From positions 1 to 64,000 of the forward strand of contig NZ_BDCG01000001.1 of assembly GCF_001613385.1 (NCBI RefSeq): a DNA stretch of 64,000 nt, in the 5' to 3' direction. The translations under genes were made by a program, and so were the position numbers. Shown in pieces: positions 8,786 to 16,451 of the stretch. The notes below the pieces were generated by a model. That model saw only the letters and a program-made list of their open reading frames with translations. It was not told the origin of the DNA and ran no database searches. Each line of letters begins with the position of its first letter. The first letter of the stretch is position 1. This DNA comes from Nocardia flavorosea NBRC 108225. Lineage in GTDB: Bacteria; Actinomycetota; Actinomycetes; Mycobacteriales; Mycobacteriaceae.

Positions 8786-9376
8786 ATGCCGGCCGGGATG
8801 ATCGACCTGTATCTCCTGGTCCTCCAAGTGCACCGGCAAGGGCGCACCGAGTTCACCGCCAGTGAGCGAGCCCAGGTGGAATTCAGCCGCTACCGCTGTT
8901 TCCTGCTCGGGCTCCCCGAGGAATTGCTACCGACCACGCCCGCGGAGATCATCCACGTATTCCACGCCCGCGCCGTCCTTCTGCGTGACGCCTTCGACGA
9001 CACCACCTGCGGCGAACTGATCCGCTCGACGATGGCCGCCTACCTCCGGCCGAACGACTCGTCGTACGACCGGATCGCCGACGCAGTCGAGAAGAGCTAC
9101 AGCAAAGCAGGTTTCGTTGTGGCGTTCTGCCGCGGCAACCTGCGCATCGCCCGAGGTATGGGCGTATCCCTGGATCCGGCCGATATCGCGCGGATCGCAG
9201 TGACCGCCCCCTTCATCATCGGGCGGCTGCTGATCGTGGACCGCGCCCGCCGCATCCCGCGACTGGCGCCGATTGTCGACCGCTACCTGATCGGACTCAT
9301 CGAGCGCCGGTTGGCCACCTACGGCAAACCAGAATTCGTCAGCGACGCCCGCACCTACACCCCGGCTCTGGGCTGA
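8786..9376 (+). CDS. Oxygenase MpaB/latex-clearing-protein family (DUF2236), C-terminal fragment
   Basis: 196 residues matching the second half of DUF2236 proteins, heme-type enzymes that include MpaB and latex-clearing protein. The recognisable part runs from LYLLVLQVHRQG through GLPEELLPTTPAEI, a typical mid-domain signature, to the C-terminal helices ending in IVDRYLIGLIERRLATYG. Full-length members are usually at least 260-300 residues and carry the conserved His and substrate-site residues upstream of this point. Those are absent, and residues encoded upstream in the same frame (8606-8785) look non-coding. The ATG at 8786 is the first plausible start. I therefore regard it as an N-terminally truncated, probably inactive relic, although a short expressed paralogue cannot be excluded. 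Confidence 0.5.
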   Translation: MPAGMIDLYLLVLQVHRQGRTEFTASERAQVEFSRYRCFLLGLPEELLPTTPAEIIHVFHARAVLLRDAFDDTTCGELIRSTMAAYLRPNDSSYDRIADAVEKSYSKAGFVVAFCRGNLRIARGMGVSLDPADIARIAVTAPFIIGRLLIVDRARRIPRLAPIVDRYLIGLIERRLATYGKPEFVSDARTYTPALG

Positions 9377-9494
9377 CCGCGCAATCGATCCGGCCGCTGT
9401 GGCCCGGCCGCGTGGCTCTGACATGCCCGGTCCGCCCCTGGAACCGAGACAGCGCGCGGCACCGAAACCGGCTTCCACCGGATCTGACGACCGG

Positions 9495-10379
9495 TCACAG
9501 TGCGTTCCAAACCCATGGCTTCGCAATGTATCCGCGTAGACAGGCGATGCGGTGCGCGGCTTCCGCTCGTGCGGATTCATCGCGGTGGGATAAACCGATC
9601 GCGAAGGTCGTCCAGCGTATTTCCTGGATATCGGCGAAAAGGCGGAACATCGTGGATGTGGTCATGTCATGGCCGCCGTAGGCGGCGACGAAGGACCGGT
9701 AGTCGGCGGCCGTGAGGCGAGTGAAATCGGTGTGGTCGACGGCAAGTTGAACCAGATCCCATTCGGGTCGGCCTATAGAGACTTTGTCGAGGTCGAGGAA
9801 GACCGGTGTGCCGGAATGGGAAACTATGAGGTTTCCTTGCCAGGCGTCGCCGTGGATTACCGCTTTTCGTTCGGCGGGCGGAAGCTGCTCGTATTGCTGC
9901 CGAAGCGTCGAATAGTGCTGGATCAACCACTTCTGGTCCTCGTCGCCGATTGCCGTTGCCGCGGAGAGCTCCTCCAGGACACGGGCGAACGGCTGGTATT
10001 GCGGCAGTTCGAAAGTGGTCGGCGGGTCGAGCACATGGAGCCGGCGAAGGGCAGCACCGAGCTCGGCGGGGGTGGAGGGGCGGTGGTCGGGAATCAACCG
10101 CCACCAGGTGACAGGGCGGTTGTCGACAACGGTCGGCCGGTAGCGAGATTCCGAGGCTTCGACCGTGGGAATCCCGGATACGTTGAGCCATCGGGAAACT
10201 TGTAATTCCCGTTCTGCTGTGTCGATGCTGTTCGGCTTCCCGATCCGGGCGATGATCCCGTTTCTCAATTCAAAAATGTCATTGGATCCCGTCCGTAGCG
10301 GTGCTGCGTCGGTGGGATCGATTCCTGCGGCGGCGGCTGCCCGCCGGAGGATATCTGCCGATGCCGAGGCCGGGGTCAT
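9495..10379 (-). CDS. APH-family phosphotransferase (kinase-like)
   Basis: A 294-residue protein of the aminoglycoside phosphotransferase/choline kinase fold. The catalytic loop is VIHGDAWQGNLIV (HGDxxxxN) and the metal-binding DFG-equivalent is VFLDLDKVSIGRPEWDL. The N-lobe includes LRTGSNDIFEL as nucleotide-loop equivalent. It overlaps the upstream HTH regulator gene by four bases (ATGA at 10376-10379), so the two are translated together. Proteins of this family phosphorylate small hydroxylated molecules, and many are not antibiotic-resistance enzymes. With a partner regulator rather than a biosynthetic cluster, a role in a small-molecule-responsive switch is possible but unproven. Confidence 0.88.
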   Translation of the reverse strand: MTPASASADILRRAAAAAGIDPTDAAPLRTGSNDIFELRNGIIARIGKPNSIDTAERELQVSRWLNVSGIPTVEASESRYRPTVVDNRPVTWWRLIPDHRPSTPAELGAALRRLHVLDPPTTFELPQYQPFARVLEELSAATAIGDEDQKWLIQHYSTLRQQYEQLPPAERKAVIHGDAWQGNLIVSHSGTPVFLDLDKVSIGRPEWDLVQLAVDHTDFTRLTAADYRSFVAAYGGHDMTTSTMFRLFADIQEIRWTTFAIGLSHRDESARAEAAHRIACLRGYIAKPWVWNAL

Positions 10380-11671
10380 GACGCCGCCTCGGGCGCCGGC
10401 AGAGTCCCGATGGTGCGGCGGAGCTCAGCGACCTCGGTTATTCGCCGATAGGGCGCCGCGGCGGCGGCAAGACCTCGAAGCTCGTCGCGGATGCGCCGGG
10501 AGTGGAATTGCGCGGCGTCGGTCGTGATGCTGGTTCCCATGACGGCTGCCGCGCGGGGCTCGCCGAGTTGCATGGTGAGTGTGGCCAGCCGGATACGGGA
10601 GAAGGTCCTCGAGCGGGGATAACTCTCCGCTTGTAGTCGAATGGCTTCCTGGAGCCGGCGCGCGGCCAAGTCGGTGCGTCTGCGCGATACAGCAACAGTG
10701 ACAAGGGCTTTGCCGGTACTTCCGAGGTGCTCGGCGTGGTCGTAGTAGCACATCCATGGTGCGTCCTCATCGGGCCGGCGGGTGGCGAAGTACTCGTCGG
10801 CGCGCGCGACCTCCGAGAGTGACTCGTCGGTGCGCTCGACTGCGGACAGAAACTGGGCGCGCAGTGCGGTGAGCATTGCACGGGTCGTGGCGGTGAGCCG
10901 GTCGGAGCGGACTTGTGCCAGTTCGATCAGTGACAGTGCGCCGTCGCTGTTGCCGATATAGGCGGTTTTCCGCGCCATATCGGCCAGAGTCGCCGCGCGT
11001 AACTCCCAGGATCCCGCGGCGTCGGCACACCAGAGTGCGAACCGGAAGCGTCGCTCGGCCGCGGGATAGTCGGCGATATCGAAGGCCGAGTAGGCGGCGA
11101 CAGCGCTGAGGTTGCCGACTGCCTCGAACAGTGCCCGTCGTGTCGAAGGTGATGCCCGGCCGCGGAGGAGCGGCGCGAAAGCGCGCAGATGACCGGCTGC
11201 GCTCTCGGAAACCAGTCCACCACCGTGAAGGTTCTCCACCGAGGCCACTCGGCCAACGGCGTACTGGACCTTCTTTACTTCGGACAGCCCTACTCGAATC
11301 GGGCTCTGCGTTCCACGCAGGTAATCCCCAGGCACCAGCTCCGGATCGAACGGGCTGAACAAGTTGATCGCCAGCGCGTCCCGACGATCCTGGTCCGTTG
11401 TCCGGCGTACTGCTGCGAAGCCCAGCTCGGTTTCTGTCGCATTCAGAACGGCGCACAGCGCTTGGCGGTAATCCTTGCCCGGCCAGCGCACCGCGCCGCG
11501 CTCGTAGCGGGCGATCGTGTGAGCGTCGAGTTCGCAGCGCCGGCCTTTGGTTCGCCACAGGTAGTCGTTGACCGCCTCGGCCAATTCGGCGCGGGTCATC
11601 GACCGTTCCGCCGCGGTCGGCGACGGAGTCGCCTCTCGACGTTGCTGAAGTTTCAGATTCGGTGTCGACAT
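10376..11671 (-). CDS. XRE-family HTH regulator with C-terminal TPR-like region
   Basis: 431 residues starting at ATG 11671, which follows GAAGGGG by four bases; the longer frame upstream has no support. The N-terminus holds a Cro/C1-type helix-turn-helix (MTRAELAEAVN...HTIARYERGAVRWPG, about residues 25-70). The rest is a long all-helical region with repeated Ala-rich helices (FRFALWCADAAGSWELRAATLADMA-like segments), resembling the TPR-like sensor part of actinobacterial XRE regulators. It is co-translated with the APH-type kinase through a 4-base overlap. It faces the small gene at 11911 across a 240-base divergent region containing an inverted repeat, where it may bind. The ligand is unknown. 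Confidence 0.85.
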   Translation of the reverse strand: MSTPNLKLQQRREATPSPTAAERSMTRAELAEAVNDYLWRTKGRRCELDAHTIARYERGAVRWPGKDYRQALCAVLNATETELGFAAVRRTTDQDRRDALAINLFSPFDPELVPGDYLRGTQSPIRVGLSEVKKVQYAVGRVASVENLHGGGLVSESAAGHLRAFAPLLRGRASPSTRRALFEAVGNLSAVAAYSAFDIADYPAAERRFRFALWCADAAGSWELRAATLADMARKTAYIGNSDGALSLIELAQVRSDRLTATTRAMLTALRAQFLSAVERTDESLSEVARADEYFATRRPDEDAPWMCYYDHAEHLGSTGKALVTVAVSRRRTDLAARRLQEAIRLQAESYPRSRTFSRIRLATLTMQLGEPRAAAVMGTSITTDAAQFHSRRIRDELRGLAAAAAPYRRITEVAELRRTIGTLPAPEAAS

Positions 11672-11720
11672 CTCGCCCCTTCGATAGGCCAGGGCCAGTC
11701 TATTGACCCGACAGACCTCG

Positions 11721-11739
11721 GATCGGTTTCCGTCCGATC
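11721..11739. promoter_or_regulatory. Inverted repeat in the XRE/small-ORF divergent region
   Basis: GATCGG (11721-11726) and CCGATC (11734-11739) form a 6-base inverted repeat around a 7-base spacer. It lies 50 bases upstream of the XRE start and about 170 bases upstream of the divergent gene at 11911. Position makes it a candidate operator for the XRE protein; the repeat is short and could be chance. Confidence 0.3.
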
Positions 11740-11910
11740 TGCCCCGCAACTTGCCCTCCACGGACCGTCGGCGATCTACAAGGCTTGGTGGGCAGCTCGA
11801 GAACGAGCCGGTTCAGGCAGACAACCTGATCCCGGCCGCTCGAAAAGATCGAGCACCGCTTCGTGGCGGCAGGCGACAGCCGGCCGGGGAGATGACAGGG
11901 AGACGATGTG

Positions 11911-12210
11911 ATGCGGCCGATTGCGTTCGGTTGGATCGACCATGACACGAGCATCTCGCCCCATTGGGACCGGGCGCAGGTGCTACGCCTGGCAAAGCGA
12001 CTCGGCTATCGCCTCATTTGGCCGGACGAACTTTCGGTGCTGTCCGTGGCCGACCAGGTCCGCAATTCCGGGGCGGACGTGGTGATTCTTCCTGCCCCCG
12101 ATCATCTCGGCCCGCTGGAGTTGAATCGGGTCATGGGCGTTGCCGACGTGGAGACTGTCCTACCGCGTCTCAGTTTCGCACGCTGGGCGTTCGGGAAGGT
12201 ATCGCCGTGA
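11911..12210 (+). CDS. Small conserved-looking hypothetical protein
   Basis: 99 residues, with either ATG 11911 or the adjacent GTG 11908 as start (GGGAG at 11898-11902 serves both). The sequence has alternating helices and strands: an HWDRAQVLRLAKRLGY helix, a GADVVILPAPDHLG strand-loop and a C-terminal VADVETVLPRLSFARW motif. From memory this resembles small nocardial proteins with a degenerate resolvase-like fold that occur beside XRE regulators, but I cannot confirm this and no catalytic Ser of a recombinase is evident. The stop overlaps the start of a 29-residue membrane peptide gene (GTGA at 12207-12210). Divergent placement from the XRE gene suggests joint regulation. Confidence 0.65.
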   Translation: MRPIAFGWIDHDTSISPHWDRAQVLRLAKRLGYRLIWPDELSVLSVADQVRNSGADVVILPAPDHLGPLELNRVMGVADVETVLPRLSFARWAFGKVSP

Positions 12211-12296
12211 GCGCCCCGGTAATTGCAGGCTTCGCGATCGCGATTGGGCTTCCGGTACTCGTAATCGTGGCGACGATTTCGTGGCCATCGCGATGA
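12207..12296 (+). CDS. 29-residue single-span membrane peptide, translationally coupled
   Basis: GTG at 12207 overlaps the stop of the preceding gene by four bases (GTGA) and opens a 30-codon frame. The peptide starts MSAPVIAGFAIAIGLPVLVI, continues as VATISWPSR and ends in Arg. It has one uninterrupted hydrophobic segment of about 20 residues and a short basic C-terminus, the profile of a single-pass membrane microprotein. The coupling, the amphipathic end pattern and the immediate downstream terminator-like hairpin support a real gene, but there is no homology evidence. Chance occurrence of a short hydrophobic frame remains possible. Confidence 0.5.
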   Translation: MSAPVIAGFAIAIGLPVLVIVATISWPSR

Positions 12297-12313
12297 CCGC
12301 TACCGAAGCAGTG

Positions 12314-12333
12314 CCGCCGGGAGTGGCCGGCGG
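12314..12333. terminator. GC hairpin between convergent genes
   Basis: CCGCCGG (12314-12320), a 6-base loop and CCGGCGG (12327-12333) form a perfect 7-bp GC stem. It lies between the + strand microprotein gene (ends 12296) and the - strand transporter gene (ends 12342), a position suited to bidirectional termination. No U-run follows, as is common in high-GC actinobacteria. Confidence 0.5.
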
Positions 12334-12341
12334 TGTGGGAT

Positions 12342-13301
12342 CTACATCACGATGGTTGTCCAGACCGGGAGCAGTAGCAGCGCCACGAATGTGGTTTTGA
12401 CTACTACCGATCCGGCGAAGTCGAGATCGCCACCGTAGCGACCGGCGAGAACGAAAACGTTCTGCGGCGTGGGCATCGCCGCGAGCATCGTGAGATAGGC
12501 CGGCCACGGATCGCTGATGGGAAGGACGTACTCGGCGAGACCGAAGACCATCAGCGGAAATATCACGCATTTGACGACGATGATCGCGTTCTCGTCCGGA
12601 GTCGCGCCGCGCAGGCGCAGTGTCGAGCCACCGAGGTGGAGGCCGAGGGCGATCAGCGCGACCGGAGACGCCGCCTCCCCGGCAAACGACAGGCCCGAGA
12701 GGACAGTTTCGGGGACCGTCAGCGACATGATGTTGCAGGCGATGGCAGCAGCGCAGGCTATGACGACGGGTGTTGTCAGGGCGGCCGTTACCGAGCGGGC
12801 GACGCTCACCGCGGGATGGCGGCCGGCAGTGCGGTGGTTCTCGGCGAGTTCCAGGATGATCAGCACGAGGACCGTCTGACAACAGACCTGCAGGACCAGG
12901 ACGGGAAGGACAGGTGCGGCGTCGTCGAACAGTTGCACGAAAACGGGTATGGCGAAATAGGCGGTGTTGATCTGGCAGGCCGCCATCATTCGCAGTGCCG
13001 TACCCGCGGCGCCGACGTTGGTGAAGCGCCGGCAGAGTCCGCCGACGATCACCATGCCGGTCAGCGAGACCCCCGCATAGGTGGCGATCGCCTGGATATC
13101 GAAGAGTTGCCGGAGATCGCTCGCGTACAACTCCGGAAAGAGGAAGGCCGGGATCAGCAGCAGGAAAGTCAGGTCGCACAGCGGTTTCGAGACCTCGGCG
13201 GCGATGATTTTGCGGTGCGCCAGCCACCACCCGGCGACGACGAGTACAGCGATGGGTACGAGCTGGATGACTGTGCCGGCAACGCCGTTCACCGTGCCCA
13301 C
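12342..13301 (-). CDS. AEC-family (auxin efflux carrier-like) permease
   Basis: A 319-residue integral membrane protein with about ten hydrophobic segments, beginning VIQLVPIAVLVVAGWWLA and ending FVALLLLPVWTTIV. Family features include the N-terminal SKPLCDLTFLLLIPAFLF segment with its conserved Pro, the central NTAYFAIPVF segment, and the C-terminal MPTPQNVFVLAGRYGGD loop, a hallmark of AEC/Mem_trans permeases. Members export or exchange organic acids or auxin-like molecules. The start is GTG at 13301. It sits 190 bases downstream of the esterase gene that ends the CoA operon on the same strand, so it may transport a metabolite of that pathway. Its substrate is unknown. Confidence 0.88.
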   Translation of the reverse strand: MGTVNGVAGTVIQLVPIAVLVVAGWWLAHRKIIAAEVSKPLCDLTFLLLIPAFLFPELYASDLRQLFDIQAIATYAGVSLTGMVIVGGLCRRFTNVGAAGTALRMMAACQINTAYFAIPVFVQLFDDAAPVLPVLVLQVCCQTVLVLIILELAENHRTAGRHPAVSVARSVTAALTTPVVIACAAAIACNIMSLTVPETVLSGLSFAGEAASPVALIALGLHLGGSTLRLRGATPDENAIIVVKCVIFPLMVFGLAEYVLPISDPWPAYLTMLAAMPTPQNVFVLAGRYGGDLDFAGSVVVKTTFVALLLLPVWTTIVM

Positions 13302-13491
13302 TCGGCGGCGGCGGGTACAACGGGGCGTCTATCGCGGCGCCGGGGAGTCGAAGTCGAACGCACCGAACCAGCATCGCGGCGATTCAGGGGTCCGGCCCGG
13401 TGTGTTCCCGCTGAGCAAGAGGGCAACGGGTTCTGCGGCTGGAAACATTGTCGGGCAATGAACCGCGCCCGTGAGTCCTCGAATTGCGCAG

Positions 13492-14448
13492 TTATCGGAA
13501 TCGTGCCGCGACCAGGGCGCCCACCTCTGATATCGCCGCCCGCGCCCGGGCAACCGACGGGGCCTGCATAGCAAACCCGTGGCCCATGCCGGGGTAACGG
13601 AGCTGGGCAGTGGGGACGCCGGCCGCGCGGAGTCGATCGCCGTAGGCCTCTACGGCGTCGCGGAGGGGGTCGCCGTATCCGACGGCGAGGATTGCCGGGG
13701 GGAGGCCTGCCAGAGAGTCGGTGAGGGCGGGGACACCGTAGGAGTCGTCGGTGGCGGGGTCGTCGCCGAGGTAGAGGTTCTTCATCCAGTCGATGTCCTC
13801 GGCGGTGAGGAACGGTGAATCGCCGAACTCGCGCATGGAGGGGCGGTCGGTGCGGCGTTCGAGGCCGGGATAGAACAGCACCTGCTGGGCGATGGCCGGA
13901 CCGTTCTCGTCGCGGCTGCGCAGGGCGGTGGCGGTGGCCAGGCTGCCGCCGGCACTGTCGCCGCCGACGCCGATGCGGGCCGGGTCCACGCCCTGGTCGG
14001 TGGCGTTGTCCGTGAGCCAGTGCAGGGCGGCGTAGGCCTCGTCGTTGGCGACGGGGTAGCGGTGTTCGGGGGCGAGCCGGTAGTCGACATTGCAGACGAC
14101 GGCGCCGGTGGCGTCGGCGATATCGCGGGCCAGGCGGTCGAACGAGTGCAGCGAACCCATGATCATGCCGCCGCCGTGGAACCACACCAGGGCCGGTGCG
14201 TTCTCCGGCGGGGCGGCCGGTGGGCGGTATAAGCGCAGCGGGATCGGGCCGTGCGGGCCGTCGACGGTGGCGTCGCGGACCGACTGCATCTGGGGCCCGG
14301 CTGGGCGTTCGATCGATTCCAGCGCGCGGCGGGCGCCCTCCACTCCGACGGCACGCAACGATCCGGACCGGCTCGAACGCGCGATGATCGCGGCCACGTC
14401 GGGATCCCAGGTCGGCTGGGCGGGGGTGGTATCAGTCGGTGTGGACAT
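13492..14448 (-). CDS. Alpha/beta-hydrolase, hormone-sensitive-lipase-type esterase
   Basis: A 318-residue carboxylesterase of the HSL family. It has the oxyanion-hole motif HGGGMIMG, the nucleophile elbow GDSAGG (Ser about residue 161), the acid in YGDPLRDAV and the catalytic His in GMGHGF. There is no signal peptide, so it is cytosolic. It begins three bases after the stop of the GntR gene, making it the last gene of a tight - strand operon with CaiB, two acyl-CoA dehydrogenases and enoyl-CoA hydratase. It probably hydrolyses a carboxylic ester formed or imported in that pathway. It is a paralogue of the esterase at 29622-30593. Confidence 0.92.
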   Translation of the reverse strand: MSTPTDTTPAQPTWDPDVAAIIARSSRSGSLRAVGVEGARRALESIERPAGPQMQSVRDATVDGPHGPIPLRLYRPPAAPPENAPALVWFHGGGMIMGSLHSFDRLARDIADATGAVVCNVDYRLAPEHRYPVANDEAYAALHWLTDNATDQGVDPARIGVGGDSAGGSLATATALRSRDENGPAIAQQVLFYPGLERRTDRPSMREFGDSPFLTAEDIDWMKNLYLGDDPATDDSYGVPALTDSLAGLPPAILAVGYGDPLRDAVEAYGDRLRAAGVPTAQLRYPGMGHGFAMQAPSVARARAAISEVGALVAARFR

Positions 14449-14451
14449 CGG

Positions 14452-15180
14452 CTATTCCTCGCGGTCGGCGGGGTCGGGCGGTCTGCGCACCATGGTGCGG
14501 GTGGCGCTGAGCATGACCTCGGCACTGGTTTCCCCGCCCCGGCGGTGCAGGTTCATCAATTCCCCGAGGCGGTCGTTGTCGTGGTCGTCGAGCGCCTCGA
14601 TCATCTGGTCGTGTTCGGCGATCACCCGCGCGCGGGCGGCGGGGTCGTACAGGTACGCGGCGTGGTACGGCATCGCGAGCGTCCACAGCCGGCGCACTTC
14701 GGCGACGACCAGGTTCAGCGGGGACTGTTCGAAAATGGCGAAGTGGAAGGCATGGTTGTGCAGCCGCATCGCCAGCAGATCGCCGTGTTCGGCGGCTTCG
14801 ACGACGAGCTCGCCGAGGCGGCGGACCTCGTCGAGCGCCTCGTCGGTGAACCGGGGCAGGGTGGCGATGATCTCCCGTTCGAGAGCTGCCCGCATCAGAT
14901 AGATCTGGTCGAAATCCGATTGCCGCAGCCGCGCGACCGTGTAGCCCACATTGTGTTCGTGGTCGACCAGCCCGGCCGCGGCGAGCTGGCGCAGCGCCTC
15001 CCGGATGGGGAGCCGGCTGACGCCGAGGCGTTCGGCCATCAGCACTTGGCGGATCGGCTGTCCGGGCAGGAGTTCACCGGTGACGATGAGTCGTTCGATC
15101 TCTTCGACGACTCGTGCCGCCGCCCGTTCGCTGTCGCGCCCGCGGTCGGCGGGCGCGGTATCTCCGCTGGGTCTGCTCAC
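14452..15180 (-). CDS. GntR-family regulator, FadR subfamily (FCD domain)
   Basis: 242 residues with an N-terminal winged helix (about residues 22-85; QVLMAERLGVSRLPIREALRQL is the recognition region). A C-terminal helical FCD domain follows, with potential metal/ligand His residues in HNHAFHFAIF, MPYHAAYLYD and IAEHDQMIEAL. Such regulators usually repress their own operon and release DNA on binding an organic acid or acyl-CoA. The GTG start at 15180 overlaps the CaiB stop by four bases. The likely target is the palindromic AT-rich element at 19523-19565 in front of the operon. The inducer is probably a CoA thioester or acid of this pathway, which is inference. Confidence 0.9.
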   Translation of the reverse strand: MSRPSGDTAPADRGRDSERAAARVVEEIERLIVTGELLPGQPIRQVLMAERLGVSRLPIREALRQLAAAGLVDHEHNVGYTVARLRQSDFDQIYLMRAALEREIIATLPRFTDEALDEVRRLGELVVEAAEHGDLLAMRLHNHAFHFAIFEQSPLNLVVAEVRRLWTLAMPYHAAYLYDPAARARVIAEHDQMIEALDDHDNDRLGELMNLHRRGGETSAEVMLSATRTMVRRPPDPADREE

Positions 15181-16451
15181 GGGTGTCCGAAGATACCAGC
15201 CCCGCGGAGTTCCTCGATGCGATCGGTGCCGTAACCCATCGCGGCGAGGACAGCGGTCGTGTCGGAGCCGAGGGGGACGGCGGGCCGCGGCCGGCGCCGG
15301 GGCGATCGGCCCAGGGCGATCGGGACACCGATTCCGCGATAGTCGTCGTCATCGATGAACAGGCCGCGATGCCGGACTTGTGCGGACTGCAGCGCTTCGG
15401 CGACCGTGTGGACCGGGCTCGCGGGTACGCCGGCTTCTTCGAGCCGCCGGCCCAGGTCCTCGCGCGAATACTGCGCGATGCGCTCGCCGAGCATTGCCAC
15501 TAATTCTTCCCGGTGGGCGTAACGATCGCTGTTGTCCGCGAAGCGTGGATCGTCGGCGAGACCGGGGAGCCCGAGAGTTTCGGCGAGCGAACGGAACTGG
15601 CGGTTGTTGGCCGCGCTCACGAAGAAATCGCCGTTCGCGGCCCGGAAAACCTGGTACGGCGCCACGGTCGGATGGAAATCGCCGGTCCGCTGGGGCACCT
15701 TGCCGCCCACCATCCAGTTGGACGCATGCGGGTGCAGGATGGAGACGACGGAGTCCAGAAGCGTGATATCAACCAGCTGCCCCAGCCCGCTGCGCCCGCG
15801 TTCGAGCATCGCCAGCAGGATGCCGCTCACCGCCATATTGGCGGCGACGATATCGACGATGGGGATCCCGACCCGCAGCGGGTTGCCGTCGGGATAGCCG
15901 TTGATGCTCATCAGGCCGCCGAAGGATTGCAGTACCGCGTCGTAGCCGGGCAGTCCCCCCATCGGCCCGTCTACACCGAAACCCGTGATCCGGCAGTAGA
16001 TCATCTGTGGATGCTGTTCACTGAGCAAGGTTTCGTAATCGAATCCCCAGCGCGCCATGGTGCCCGCCTTGAAGTTCTCGATCACGATATCGGCGCCGGC
16101 GAGCAGGTGCGCGAGGATCTCCCGGCCCGCGTCGGTGCGCAGGTCCAGACTGATGTTGTCCTTGCTGTGGTTGAGGCTCGCGTAGTAGGCGCTGCTCGCA
16201 CCGGATTCGAGGAAGGGTGGGCCCCAGCCGCGGGTCTCGTCCCCGGTGGGCGCTTCCACTTTGATGACCTCGGCGCCGTGGTCGGCCAGGATCTGGGCGG
16301 TGTAGGGACCGGCGAGTACTCGGCTCAGGTCGAGTACCCGCACTCCGGTGAGTACCCCCTTGCCGGTGGCCGTGTCTGCGGCGCGCCAGGCGGCCCGGCC
16401 GTCGATAGCAGGCGCGGTCGGATCGTGCGCGGCGTGCGTGGTGACGGTCAT
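15177..16451 (-). CDS. CaiB/BaiF-family CoA-transferase
   Basis: A 424-residue family III CoA-transferase. The N-terminal core VRVLDLSRVLAGPYTAQILADHGAEVIKVE and the catalytic Asp in GLPGYDAVLQ are present, as is the small domain with NGDFFVSAANNRQFRSL. These enzymes move CoA from one acyl-CoA to another carboxylate without ATP. It overlaps the GntR gene and the preceding acyl-CoA dehydrogenase gene by four bases at each end. In this operon, which lacks an acyl-CoA ligase, it is the most likely step that activates a carboxylated substrate as its CoA ester. A racemase (AMACR-like) role, as in isoprenoid side-chain degradation, is the main alternative. Confidence 0.92.
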   Translation of the reverse strand: MTVTTHAAHDPTAPAIDGRAAWRAADTATGKGVLTGVRVLDLSRVLAGPYTAQILADHGAEVIKVEAPTGDETRGWGPPFLESGASSAYYASLNHSKDNISLDLRTDAGREILAHLLAGADIVIENFKAGTMARWGFDYETLLSEQHPQMIYCRITGFGVDGPMGGLPGYDAVLQSFGGLMSINGYPDGNPLRVGIPIVDIVAANMAVSGILLAMLERGRSGLGQLVDITLLDSVVSILHPHASNWMVGGKVPQRTGDFHPTVAPYQVFRAANGDFFVSAANNRQFRSLAETLGLPGLADDPRFADNSDRYAHREELVAMLGERIAQYSREDLGRRLEEAGVPASPVHTVAEALQSAQVRHRGLFIDDDDYRGIGVPIALGRSPRRRPRPAVPLGSDTTAVLAAMGYGTDRIEELRGAGIFGHP

